DNA of 64,000 nt, taken from positions 62,001 through 126,000 of the forward strand of contig NZ_JAHLPR010000003.1 in assembly GCF_018918005.1 (NCBI RefSeq), in the 5' to 3' direction. Every line of letters begins with the position of its first letter. Within the stretch, counting starts at the first letter, position 1. Source of the stretch: Paenibacillus sp. MSJ-34 (lineage in GTDB: Bacteria > Bacillota > Bacilli > Paenibacillales > Paenibacillaceae). Positions 49,120 through 57,050 of the stretch are shown in pieces. The position numbers and the translations under genes were made by a program. The notes below the pieces were generated by a model, which was not told where the DNA came from, did no database searches, and saw only the letters and a program-made list of their open reading frames with translations.

Positions 49120-50568
49120 CTACAGCTTGAGCATCTCGTCTTTCAACAATTCGGACTCCATGCCGAACACGATCTGTACCGCGCCGTATCCCAATCTCAT
49201 AATCCCCGCGGCGCCCAATGCCCTTATCTCGGCGTCGTTCACTTTCTTATCGTCTATCAATTGAAGACGCAGCCGCGTAATGCACGCATCGATGCTCTCT
49301 ATATTTGCCTTGCCGCCGATCAGTTCCGTAATTTTCGCCGCTTTATCGCGCAGCGTCGTATTTTTCCCCGATTCGCCCCCCGCGGATTCTTCCAAATCGT
49401 CCTCCTCGCGTCCGGGCGTTTTCAAATTAAGTTTCACAATTATAATTCGGAATAGAAAATAGTAGATTACCCCGAATATGAGACCGATCGGAATCAGCAA
49501 CCACGGCTTCGTGGCGATCGGCAAGTTGAGCAAAAAATCGATCAAACCGGCCGAGAATCCGAATCCTTGATGGATCCCGAGCGAAACGGTAATGAAAGCC
49601 GATACGCCCGCCAACAATGCATGAACGATATATAATATCGGCGCCGCGAACATAAAGGCAAACTCGATCGGCTCCGTAATCCCGGTCAAAAAGGAGGCAA
49701 ACGCCACGCCGATGAATACGGAGGCGATCGCTTTACGCTTTTCCTTTTTGGCGGTGTGAATGATCGCAAGCGCCGCGCCGGGCAAAGCGAACAACATAAT
49801 CGGGAAAAAGCCGGTCATAAACATGCCCGCGGACGGATCCCCTGCGGCGAACCGGTGCAAGTCGCCGTGGGCGACGTTTCCCGCAGCGTCCGTATAGGTG
49901 CCGATTTGAAACCATGCGATCGTATTAATGACATGATGCAGCCCGAACGGAATCAGCAAACGGTTCAAAACCGTGAACACGACGGCTCCGGCCACATCGA
50001 AACCGACGACCCAGTTTCCGAATTTATCGAGCACATTCTGAATCGGGCCCCATATCGCGCCGAATGCGATCGCGACAATGACCATCGACATCGACGTAAT
50101 AATCGGCACGAACCGCTTGCCGCCGAAAAACGCGAGCCAATCCGGAAGCTTGATTCGATGATATCTGTTGTACATATAAGCGGCGATTCCGCCGGCAATG
50201 ATGCCGCCGAGCACGCCCATATTCAAGATCGCATCGTCGTCGATAAAACGAAACACGCCGGGTACGACGGCCAGCACTTTGCCCAAGACAAGATAGGCGA
50301 TCACGGCCGCCAATGCCGCAACGGCGTCGCCGGCAAAACCGATCGCTACCCCGATCGCGAAAATGAGCGGCAAGTTGTCGAATATGGCCGTCCCGCCGGC
50401 GAGCAAGAACGGAGCGATAAACTGGTTGATAAATCCGCCAGCCGATTCGCCGAACTGAAATTGATTCACATAATCGATTTCGCCGAATCTGCGCAATAAG
50501 GACGCGGCTGGAAGCGTAGCAACCGGCAGCATGAACGATCTGCCGATCTTTTGCAAAAAACCTAGCAT
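49120..50568 (-). CDS. PTS glucose/N-acetylglucosamine-type IICB component
   Basis: A 482-residue membrane protein. The IIC domain (about 1-380) has many helices and the substrate-site segment FGLHHVINTIAWFQIG plus GITEPIEFAFMFAAP. A linker leads to the IIB domain (about 405-482), where Cys429 in DACITRLRL carries phosphate. There is no IIA on the chain; it is encoded by the gene just upstream. The FGLHH-NT-WFQIG form is closer to N-acetylglucosamine (NagE-type) permeases than to PtsG, but glucose cannot be excluded. Confidence 0.9.
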   Translation of the reverse strand: MLGFLQKIGRSFMLPVATLPAASLLRRFGEIDYVNQFQFGESAGGFINQFIAPFLLAGGTAIFDNLPLIFAIGVAIGFAGDAVAALAAVIAYLVLGKVLAVVPGVFRFIDDDAILNMGVLGGIIAGGIAAYMYNRYHRIKLPDWLAFFGGKRFVPIITSMSMVIVAIAFGAIWGPIQNVLDKFGNWVVGFDVAGAVVFTVLNRLLIPFGLHHVINTIAWFQIGTYTDAAGNVAHGDLHRFAAGDPSAGMFMTGFFPIMLFALPGAALAIIHTAKKEKRKAIASVFIGVAFASFLTGITEPIEFAFMFAAPILYIVHALLAGVSAFITVSLGIHQGFGFSAGLIDFLLNLPIATKPWLLIPIGLIFGVIYYFLFRIIIVKLNLKTPGREEDDLEESAGGESGKNTTLRDKAAKITELIGGKANIESIDACITRLRLQLIDDKKVNDAEIRALGAAGIMRLGYGAVQIVFGMESELLKDEMLKL

Positions 50569-50603
50569 AAAACTCCCCCTTTCATCCCATTCGGTGCATG
50601 AGT

Positions 50604-51080
50604 TTATTTCACTTGTATTTCCAGAAGCACCCCAACGTTTGCGGTTACTTCGCCCCGGTATGACGTTACTTTCTCAACGGCGTCGCCATTGGCCATGACA
50701 ACCGCCGTAATGACGGGATAGCCTGCTTGTTCAATCCGCTCGATATCGAACTCGATCAGCAGTTGTCCTTGTTTGACCCGCTCCCCCGATTTCACATACG
50801 GTCGAAACCCTTCTCCTCTCAACTGTACCGTATTAATGCCGATATGGATCAATACTTCGACTCCCGATTCATGTTCGATAATGCAAGAATGGTGCGTGTC
50901 GAACATATACGATACCTTGCCGTCGCAAGGAGCCACGACTTGGCCGTTTGTCGGCTTCACGGCGATGCCTTCGCCGATGAAGCCTTGGGCGAACGCGGGA
51001 TCCGGCACTTCTTCCAGCGCAACTGAAATTCCCGATAGCGGCGGTATAAGGGTGACTACTTTTTTCTTTTTGAAAATCAT
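50604..51080 (-). CDS. PTS glucose-type IIA component (Crr-like)
   Basis: A 158-residue soluble protein. The start is the ATG at 51080, with GGAGGT upstream; the frame is open further but has no site. The two active-centre histidines are visible: His64 (DTHHS) and His79 (VEVLIHIGINTV), the latter receiving phosphate from HPr. It follows the GlcT-type antitermination leader and precedes the IICB gene. Confidence 0.93.
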   Translation of the reverse strand: MIFKKKKVVTLIPPLSGISVALEEVPDPAFAQGFIGEGIAVKPTNGQVVAPCDGKVSYMFDTHHSCIIEHESGVEVLIHIGINTVQLRGEGFRPYVKSGERVKQGQLLIEFDIERIEQAGYPVITAVVMANGDAVEKVTSYRGEVTANVGVLLEIQVK

Positions 51081-51135
51081 GGGTGCTACCTCCTTCTCTG
51101 CGACCCGCGCATAACATGATGACTTATGCAAACAG

Positions 51136-51203
51136 AAAAAAAAGCATGAGCAAACGGACACGAAAAATCGTAAATGACTCTTCTGCCGCACTTAGCTCAT
51201 GCC
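51136..51203 (-). terminator. Conditional terminator of the PTS leader
   Basis: On the minus strand GCATGAGC and GCTCATGC pair across a roughly 43-nt loop and are followed by eight Ts. It lies between glcT and the IIA gene. The stem includes the GGCATGAG sequence that overlaps antiterminator RNA in GlcT-controlled ptsG leaders. Confidence 0.75.
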
Positions 51204-51260
51204 TAGTTTACCTAGTTGCACGCTAATCGCATGTCTGATATTCTATGAAGTCAATTGGCG
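51136..51260 (-). promoter_or_regulatory. GlcT-type antitermination leader
   Basis: The 213-nt interval between glcT and the IIA gene contains a terminator whose 5' arm (GGCATGAGC) is preceded by CTAGGTAAACTAGG, able to form a competing hairpin. This is the layout of an RNA antiterminator bound by GlcT when its PTS permease is transporting substrate. The exact target RNA boundaries are not resolved. Confidence 0.6.
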
Positions 51261-51293
51261 GGACAGTCCGTAAGACATATACGGTCCTGTATA

Positions 51294-52160
51294 TTACTTG
51301 AGTCTCTCATATTGTTGCAGCAGCCGGTAGAGATGCATGACGATGTAACCGACTTCATCCTCGGGCACGGACAATCCGAGGCGCTCCTCAATATGTATTG
51401 CGATTTTTTGGGCGAGACGGTACTCGCTTGTAAGCGTCTTCTTTAATTTGATTGCAAACGGATTCGGAGAAATTTTCCCGTCCAGCAAACGCTCGAGCGC
51501 AAATCGCAAATGGGTGATTAAACGAATATAATCGATGCTGTCGCGCGGAACTTTAATGCCTGTCTCCGATTCGATCAAGTGGACGGTTTCTTGAATCAAA
51601 TGCGTCAATTTGACGATATTCCCAAGTGAAATATGGCAAACCGCCGATTGGATATGCATGGCCAGAAAACCGACTTCCGTCTCCGGCACCTCAATTTGAA
51701 ACGAATTGGAGATCAATTCGGAAGCTTTCTTGGCCAGCGCGAATTCCCTGGAATGGAGGGCTTGGATTTCATAAAGAAAAGGGTTTACAATTTCCATGTG
51801 ACTGTTGAGACGATGAAGAGCAAACTGAATGTGGCTCGGAAGAGCGATAAACACTTGTTCGTTCAACTCTTCCGTTCCGAATTCTTGGGAGATCAACGCG
51901 ATGATGTCTTGGGATACGTCAAGCACTTTAGAATCGACTTGTTCCAACAAAACTTGATAATGCTTCTGAGCTTGCGGGTCGTCGAGCGTGAATCTCTTCT
52001 CGATCCGCGTATCCGCGGGACTGATCGACATTCCGGTCTTGGCGCCAAAGCCGAGTCCCTTCCCCATCAGGATCAGTTCGGCGCCGGTCTTTTCCCCGGA
52101 AACTTGAACCGCATTATTGCTTAACACCCTATGAATCGTATAAGCGGTTGATTCTTCCAT
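51294..52160 (-). CDS. glcT: Transcription antiterminator of the BglG/GlcT family
   Basis: A 288-residue protein. The start is the ATG at 52160 after AAGGGTGGAGG; spacing to GGAGG is short, and an upstream ATG at 52187 is an alternative. The first 60 residues are the RNA-binding domain (IHRVLSNNAVQV, LILMGKGLGFGAKTG). Two PRD regulatory domains follow, each with phosphorylatable histidines (LPSHIQFALHRL, FLAMHIQSA; LITHLRFALERL, YIVMHLYRLL). It senses PTS phosphorylation and lets transcription pass the leader terminator at 51136-51203 into the IIA-IICB-HPr-enzyme I genes. Confidence 0.9.
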   Translation of the reverse strand: MEESTAYTIHRVLSNNAVQVSGEKTGAELILMGKGLGFGAKTGMSISPADTRIEKRFTLDDPQAQKHYQVLLEQVDSKVLDVSQDIIALISQEFGTEELNEQVFIALPSHIQFALHRLNSHMEIVNPFLYEIQALHSREFALAKKASELISNSFQIEVPETEVGFLAMHIQSAVCHISLGNIVKLTHLIQETVHLIESETGIKVPRDSIDYIRLITHLRFALERLLDGKISPNPFAIKLKKTLTSEYRLAQKIAIHIEERLGLSVPEDEVGYIVMHLYRLLQQYERLK

Positions 52161-52269
52161 GTACCTCCACCCTTTGCTCAAGTTCATATCTTTGAACCTA
52201 ATTGTAAGAATGTAGTAAAATAAAGTCAATTAAAAACCTGTTTTTTCCACCAATCGTCATCTATCTTTC

Positions 52270-53454
52270 CTATCGTTTCGATTTTTGCCGTTTTCCCGCG
52301 CCTTGATTTCGGCGAATCCGCTCGCCCGCCGGGTGAACTTTTCCCGAGTACATCACTTTCTCCCGTATATCAATCTGCAGTTGTTTCGCAAATTTTTCGA
52401 TAATGAATCTTTCACGACCCGTTATAATCGTAACCGCCGTTCCTTTCTTGCCCATTCGGCCGGTACGGCCGGCGCGATGCACGTAATGTTCCGCGTCGAG
52501 CGGGGGATCCGCATTGAATACGAACGGCAATCCTTCGATATCCAGTCCGCGGGCGGCTACGTCCGTGGCGATCAGCAGTTGGCACTGGCCTTCGCGAAAC
52601 CGCCGCAATACTTGGGCGCGTTCCTGCTTGTTCGCGTCTCCGTATAACGGTTCGGCCGTAAGTCCGACATACTGCAGCTTCTCCGTCCATTCGGCGATCG
52701 AATCGGTATCGTTCACGAAGACGATCGCGGACTTCGGCTCATATAAACGGACCAAGCGCCGGAGCGTATCGATTTTGTCGCGCTCTTCGCAGACGAAATA
52801 AAGATGTTCGATCGTCGGTGCAATCCGCTTGTCCGGTTCGATGCCGATCGTGACCGGCTCCGTCATCCACTCCTGCGCGATCGACCGGATTTGGCCTGTC
52901 ATCGTCGCGGAGAAGAACGCTAGCTGTCTGTCGCGCAAAGCGCTTTTGAAAATCTCTTCGGTATCTTTCGCCGCGCCTAAACGGAAAATTTGGTCGACTT
53001 CATCGACCACGATGGTACGCACTTCGTGCATTTTGAGCTTTCGCATCCGAATCAGCTCCAGAACGCGCCCCGGCGTGCCAATCGCCAACTGCGGATGAAG
53101 CTTCAGCTTCTCCACTTGCCGCTTCAAAGCGGCGCCGCCGATCAGCGCTTGCACCGTTACCCCGGAACGTTCGCCGTAGGTCTCGGCCACCCGCACGATC
53201 TGCATCGCCAGTTCTTGCGTCGGCGCAAGCACCAAGACTTGCGGGTTTTTCTTCCCCGTATCGATCCGTTGCAGCAGCGGAAGCAAATAGGCAAGCGTTT
53301 TGCCCGTCCCCGTCTGCGATTGCGCGATGACGTCTTTTCCCTCCATCATGGCTGGAATCGCCTCGATTTGCACCGGCGAGGGCTCCGTAATGTTCCGTTC
53401 GGCAAGCTGCGAAATAAAAGGTTCCGCAATGTGCAGATCCTGAAAAGTAGACAT
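52270..53454 (-). CDS. DEAD-box RNA helicase
   Basis: A 394-residue protein. The start chosen is the ATG at 53454 (nine bases after AAAGGA); one two codons earlier touches the ribosome site. Helicase motifs in order: Q-motif EPSPVQIEAIP, motif I AQSQTGTGKT, APTQELA, TPGR, motif II VDEVD (a DEVD variant of DEAD), SAT, DVAARGLDI, HRAGRTGR. It ends in a short basic tail (GAGKRQKSKR). It resembles B. subtilis YfmL, an accessory helicase of ribosome assembly. Confidence 0.9.
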   Translation of the reverse strand: MSTFQDLHIAEPFISQLAERNITEPSPVQIEAIPAMMEGKDVIAQSQTGTGKTLAYLLPLLQRIDTGKKNPQVLVLAPTQELAMQIVRVAETYGERSGVTVQALIGGAALKRQVEKLKLHPQLAIGTPGRVLELIRMRKLKMHEVRTIVVDEVDQIFRLGAAKDTEEIFKSALRDRQLAFFSATMTGQIRSIAQEWMTEPVTIGIEPDKRIAPTIEHLYFVCEERDKIDTLRRLVRLYEPKSAIVFVNDTDSIAEWTEKLQYVGLTAEPLYGDANKQERAQVLRRFREGQCQLLIATDVAARGLDIEGLPFVFNADPPLDAEHYVHRAGRTGRMGKKGTAVTIITGRERFIIEKFAKQLQIDIREKVMYSGKVHPAGERIRRNQGAGKRQKSKR

Positions 53455-53473
53455 AAGCATAAATCCTTTCTTC

Positions 53474-54247
53474 CTATTTTCTGTTCAACCATCTATAGGT
53501 TAGTTTATCCGCAAGCCGCGGAAACAATTGATACAATTTGATACCGGCCGCCGCAGCCCGGGGCAGGTTCAGTTCCGGCTTGCGCCGTTCGATCAGCTTG
53601 ACGATCTCCCCGGCTACTTTCTCCGGTTTCAATATAAAAAACGAAACGTTGCGCACATAATTTCCGCTAGGATCCGCCTTCTCGAAGAAAGGCGTATCGA
53701 TCGGTCCCGGATTGACGGACGAGACGGTAACGTTCGTTCCCGCCAGCTCCTGCCTGAGCGAATTGGTAAAGCCGAGAACCGCGTGTTTCGTGGCCGTGTA
53801 CGAAGTCGATTTGGCGGTGCCGATTTTGCCGGCCATCGACGCCACGTTGACGATATGTCCGCTCCCAGCCTCCAGCATATGCGGCAAAACGGCCTTCGTA
53901 CAGCGGACGACGCCCATATAATTGACGTCCATCATGTCGGCGAATTGCTCGATCCGCAAACGGTCGAACGATTCGAAGATACCGTACCCGGCATTGTTGA
54001 TTAAAATGTCGATTTTCCCGAACTTATCCATGATGCGCTCTACCGTACCGCATATTTGCCCGGTATCCGTCACATCCATCGTCATCGCAACGTACTCGCC
54101 GCGGATGCCCAGAGCCGCATCGCGCAGCTTCTCCGCGTTCCGGGCCGTCAGGACCGGAATCGCCCCTTTCGCGGCCAGCATTTGCGCCGTCAGGGCGCCG
54201 ATGCCGCTGGAAGCCCCCGTAATAAGCGCTACTTTCCCGTGTAACAA
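53474..54247 (-). CDS. Short-chain dehydrogenase/reductase
   Basis: A 257-residue classical SDR starting at TTG (54247) with GGGGTGA upstream. Cofactor site TGASSGIG; NNAGYG; catalytic YTATK with the preceding Ser in VNVASMAG. A C-terminal hydrophobic patch (AGIKLYQLFPRLADKL) suggests membrane association or lipid-like substrates. NADP(H) use is likely, judging from the Arg after the second strand (LTARN). It lies 19 bases upstream of the helicase gene and may be cotranscribed. Confidence 0.88.
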   Translation of the reverse strand: MLHGKVALITGASSGIGALTAQMLAAKGAIPVLTARNAEKLRDAALGIRGEYVAMTMDVTDTGQICGTVERIMDKFGKIDILINNAGYGIFESFDRLRIEQFADMMDVNYMGVVRCTKAVLPHMLEAGSGHIVNVASMAGKIGTAKSTSYTATKHAVLGFTNSLRQELAGTNVTVSSVNPGPIDTPFFEKADPSGNYVRNVSFFILKPEKVAGEIVKLIERRKPELNLPRAAAAGIKLYQLFPRLADKLTYRWLNRK

Positions 54248-54265
54248 GCATGATCACCCCGTTCG

Positions 54266-54293
54266 CAAAAAAAGAAAAGCTCCGTCCGGAGCT
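54266..54293 (-). terminator. Rho-independent terminator after cheX
   Basis: AGCTCCG and CGGAGCT pair around a 2-nt loop; on the minus strand TTTCTTTTTTT follows. It lies 28 bases past the cheX stop codon, just before the SDR start. Confidence 0.85.
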
Positions 54294-54320
54294 GTTCTGA
54301 TCGTTTTCCATTATGTATCG

Positions 54321-54776
54321 TTAAGAGATAAGCACTTGAATGTCCAACTCGCCGATTCCGTCCATAATTAACGGAACGGTAAGCGCTTTGGCGGAATTGA
54401 CGTCTCCTTCCGTCGATTTTAACACTTTCGGCGGGGTAATATCAACACGAACGCCCTGATTGTACAAAATCGTGCTCGCATTGCCGCTAATCATATTGCC
54501 TAACTCCGATATGGCGCTATGGCCCATTTCATCCAGCTCCGTCACCATGAAGCCGCCCATCATGGCAGATACCATCTTGAGAGCGACCGATTCGTTCAGA
54601 CCGAAAATGACGTTGCCGCTGACTTGGCCCGACATGCCGATATGAATCCATATATAATCCTCGATATATGTCAACTCGCGAATTCCCAACGTTCCCGTTG
54701 CAGGGCGAACCTGCACGACTTGCTCGATTACGATTCTTGCCGACTCCAAAAATGGATTGATAAATTCCGCTTTCAT
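54321..54776 (-). CDS. Chemotaxis phosphatase CheX
   Basis: A 151-residue protein of the CheC/CheX phosphatase family. The catalytic E-x2-N is visible in ISELGNMISGNAST. It opens MKAEFINPFLESARIVIEQV, as expected for CheX, and is followed by a beta-rich segment (VSGNVIFGLNE). CheX dephosphorylates CheY-P. No other chemotaxis gene is nearby. The ATG at 54776 has GGGAGGG 11 bases upstream. Confidence 0.9.
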   Translation of the reverse strand: MKAEFINPFLESARIVIEQVVQVRPATGTLGIRELTYIEDYIWIHIGMSGQVSGNVIFGLNESVALKMVSAMMGGFMVTELDEMGHSAISELGNMISGNASTILYNQGVRVDITPPKVLKSTEGDVNSAKALTVPLIMDGIGELDIQVLIS

Positions 54777-54959
54777 CTAATTAATGTCCCTCCCATAATC
54801 GACAAAAATAATAAAAAATCGATAAAACCATCCATTCCCATTGAAATTTATACCTATTATACTGCAAAACATGAAAAATTAACACTCTTTTTTAGGATGA
54901 AAGACTTAACACAAGGTAGAAAGATGGCGACTTTTGCGACTGTACGATTAAGACCTTTT

Positions 54960-55007
54960 TCGTATAAAATGAAGCTGTTACAGTTTAAACGCCATCTTTT
55001 TATACGA
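54960..55007. promoter_or_regulatory. Inverted repeat upstream of the phospholipase-like gene
   Basis: TCGTATAAAA (54960-54969) and TTTTATACGA (54998-55007) are a perfect 10-bp inverted repeat spaced by 28 nt, ending 39 bases before the start codon. The left arm contains a TATAAA that could be a -10 box. It could be an operator or a leader hairpin. Confidence 0.35.
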
Positions 55008-55046
55008 TAGAAAGCGGAACAACCTCTCAAAAGGAGTCGGTAGCAT

Positions 55047-56006
55047 ATGCCAAACATTTGGACCCATCTTATTTTCGGCCAGGAGGTATTGCAAGCGGAA
55101 GGGTATCTTCCATACGGAGATGAGCCGGAATTGAAGCGGGTATTCAATATGGGGTGTCAAGGGCCTGATTTTTTATTCTATCATCATTTTTGGCCATGGA
55201 AAAAAGATAAGACGATGAACCTGCTCGGGAGCGCGATGCATTCCCTGCACTGCGGCGGCGTCTTGCTCGATATGATCGAAGCGGTATCCGAACGCGCCGA
55301 AGACGACCCGGCGCGCATTTACATACTGGGGTTCGCGCTTCATCATGTGTTGGACCGGAATATGCATCCATACGTATTTTATCGTTCCGGATTCAAAAAG
55401 TGGAGTCATCAACGCTTCGAAATATGGATGGATACGCTGATCGTGAAACGGAAGCTAGGACTGGAGACATGGAGGACGCCCGTATGGAAGGAAATCGACA
55501 CCGGGGGCCGTTTCCCGGACGGCATCGTCGATTTGTTCCAAACGGTCGCGGAACGTTATTATCCGGACATCGCCGCGCGCATCAAGCGGGATGCCTGGGA
55601 CGATGCGAACCGCGACATGATCCGGGCGCAGCGGCTGTTCCACGATCCGAGCGGCTTCAAGCGCATCGCGACGTTCGGCCGGATCTCGCCGCTCGTGTAC
55701 AAGCGGCGGAACAAGCCGCTTGATATTTTGAACGAGTCGCGCACCGAATGGCGCGACCCGACCGGGGCAGACGCGTCGTATACGACGAGCGTCTGGGACC
55801 AATGGACCGCCGCGCGCGAAGACGCGGCGGAGATCGTGCGCGCCGTGGCCGCCTATTGGGCGGCGGCGCGCGCGGAAGGCGCCGCGAGCAGCGCCGCGGC
55901 GCAAGCGAAGGAGCGGGTTGCCCGCGCGGTGGGCAACCGCTCCTACGAGACGGGGATGCCCTGCGACAGCGGGCATCGCATCCAGGTCGCCGAGCCGATC
56001 ATATAA
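55047..56006 (+). CDS. Zinc-dependent phospholipase C family protein
   Basis: A 319-residue protein. The zinc-site residues recur as in the family: N-terminal MPNIWTHLIFG, CQGPDFLFYHHF (Asp, His), GSAMHSLHCGG, ILGFALHHVLDRNMHPYVFY (His-x3-Asp...His). There is no signal peptide, unlike secreted phospholipases, so it is a cytoplasmic member of unknown substrate. The C-terminal 60 residues are Ala/Glu/Arg-rich and the DNA there is markedly GC-rich. The ATG at 55047 follows AAAGGAG. Confidence 0.88.
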   Translation: MPNIWTHLIFGQEVLQAEGYLPYGDEPELKRVFNMGCQGPDFLFYHHFWPWKKDKTMNLLGSAMHSLHCGGVLLDMIEAVSERAEDDPARIYILGFALHHVLDRNMHPYVFYRSGFKKWSHQRFEIWMDTLIVKRKLGLETWRTPVWKEIDTGGRFPDGIVDLFQTVAERYYPDIAARIKRDAWDDANRDMIRAQRLFHDPSGFKRIATFGRISPLVYKRRNKPLDILNESRTEWRDPTGADASYTTSVWDQWTAAREDAAEIVRAVAAYWAAARAEGAASSAAAQAKERVARAVGNRSYETGMPCDSGHRIQVAEPII

Positions 56007-56024
56007 CCGATCGGCCCGGCGACC
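55985..56024 (+). terminator. GC-rich hairpin spanning the phospholipase stop codon
   Basis: CAGGTCGCCGAGCCGATC pairs almost perfectly with GATCGGCCCGGCGACCTG around an 8-nt loop that contains the stop codon. No T-run follows, so it may terminate poorly or stabilise the 3' end of the message. Confidence 0.45.
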
Positions 56025-56491
56025 TGCTCCGTATGAGCGTCGGTTGGCACGGTTTTTTGCAGGCGAGACTGTCTGTCAATAAGTCAAGACATACAATTTT
56101 TAACGGAAGTGAAAGACCTTAAATCGGCAAAAAGCACTCTTTTCGAATTCTAACGGAAATCAGCGCTCTTATTTATTGTCTTTCTAGCGAAAAATGCTCG
56201 AATGACCGCCAATAAGGTCCCTCACTTCCGTTACATTTTAGAAAGTCTCATTTTTTCACAAATAGAGTCCTCTGCTTCCGTTAGCCATGTGTCGCATGGA
56301 CTCCATCTTTACTTTACTTCTCTTTTACTTCTCCTTTATTCTTCTCTTTTTATTTCTACTCCCTATGCCTTGCTTTATCTCTCACTATCCCCACTCAATC
56401 ACACCTCATCTCTCTCCTTTTTTACAGCCGCCTTAACCTTTTTACCCCATTAAAGCTTGTTCCTCTTCCCCCCTGTACCTCTGCAACTTCC

Positions 56492-56549
56492 CTCTTAGCA
56501 CTATCCCAAATACTCAGAAACTCTTAGCATTATCCCAACTACTCAGAAA
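56492..56549. repeat. 29-bp tandem direct repeat
   Basis: CTCTTAGCACTATCCCAAAT and the nine bases after it are repeated at once at 56521-56549 with two mismatches. They lie in the gene-free region 56007-57050, which is AT-rich, T/C-skewed and without a supportable gene. Confidence 0.75.
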
Positions 56550-56600
56550 CAATTTGCCGATTGCCTGACTCTATTGATTATTACCTTTTCAGACCTAATT

Positions 56601-56650
56601 CTACAAATGAAATAGGCAGGTTTCGGTGTACGAAACATCTGCCTATTGTA
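56601..56650. other. Long intergenic stem-loop
   Basis: AATAGGCAG and CTGCCTATT form an outer stem and TTTCG and CGAAA an inner one, around a GTGTA loop; flanking CTACAA and TTGTAG extend it with a bulge. No T-run follows on either strand. Role unknown. Confidence 0.5.
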
Positions 56651-56814
56651 GTCATGCTGTTTCAGCTCTCTTCCTTACTAACAGGTGGTTGCAGTTCACA
56701 CGTTTTCTCGCCTGAACTAAAGGGATAACGATCATACAGTGTACGGACAATCGGTTTCTAGCTCTGTTACCCTGAGCATACGGAATAAACAACATGGTCC
56801 GAACCCCCGATACT

Positions 56815-57015
56815 CCTAAGCAACCGATACAGCGACAAAGGACTTGTGCCGCTTTCCTGAACAACTGGGATGTAGACAAAAGGGTTCCTCTCGCCCTCCC
56901 CCTGAACAAACGGGATATCGACAAAAGGACACCTGACCCCTCCCCTGAGCAACCGGTACAGCGACAGAAGGCTCCTCGCCCCCTCCCCCTGAACAAACGG
57001 GATACCGACAAAAGA
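56815..57015. repeat. Cluster of five dispersed 28-bp repeats
   Basis: Copies start at 56815, 56856, 56901, 56944 and 56988, about 41-45 bases apart. Two variants alternate: CCTGAACAAACGGGATAYCG followed by ACAAAAGG, and CCTGAGCAACCGGTACAGCG followed by ACAGAAGG. A decayed copy may exist at 56771. Spacers are 13-17 bases of C/T-rich sequence. Two more copies lie at 40196 and 40291. Confidence 0.8.
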
Positions 57016-57050
57016 GGCCGCTAACCCAACCATTGCTCCACAACCCCTGC

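Noticed and set aside
56815-57015. CRISPR-like array
   Set aside because: Repeat length is about 28 bases but the spacers are only 13-17 bases and low-complexity, the repeats are degenerate and of two alternating types, and no cas gene is near.
56652-57043. Overlapping small minus-strand frames rich in Cys, Arg and Tyr
   Set aside because: They arise from the 28-bp repeat read in three frames (CRYPVCSG-like repeats), with no ribosome site and no homologous pattern.
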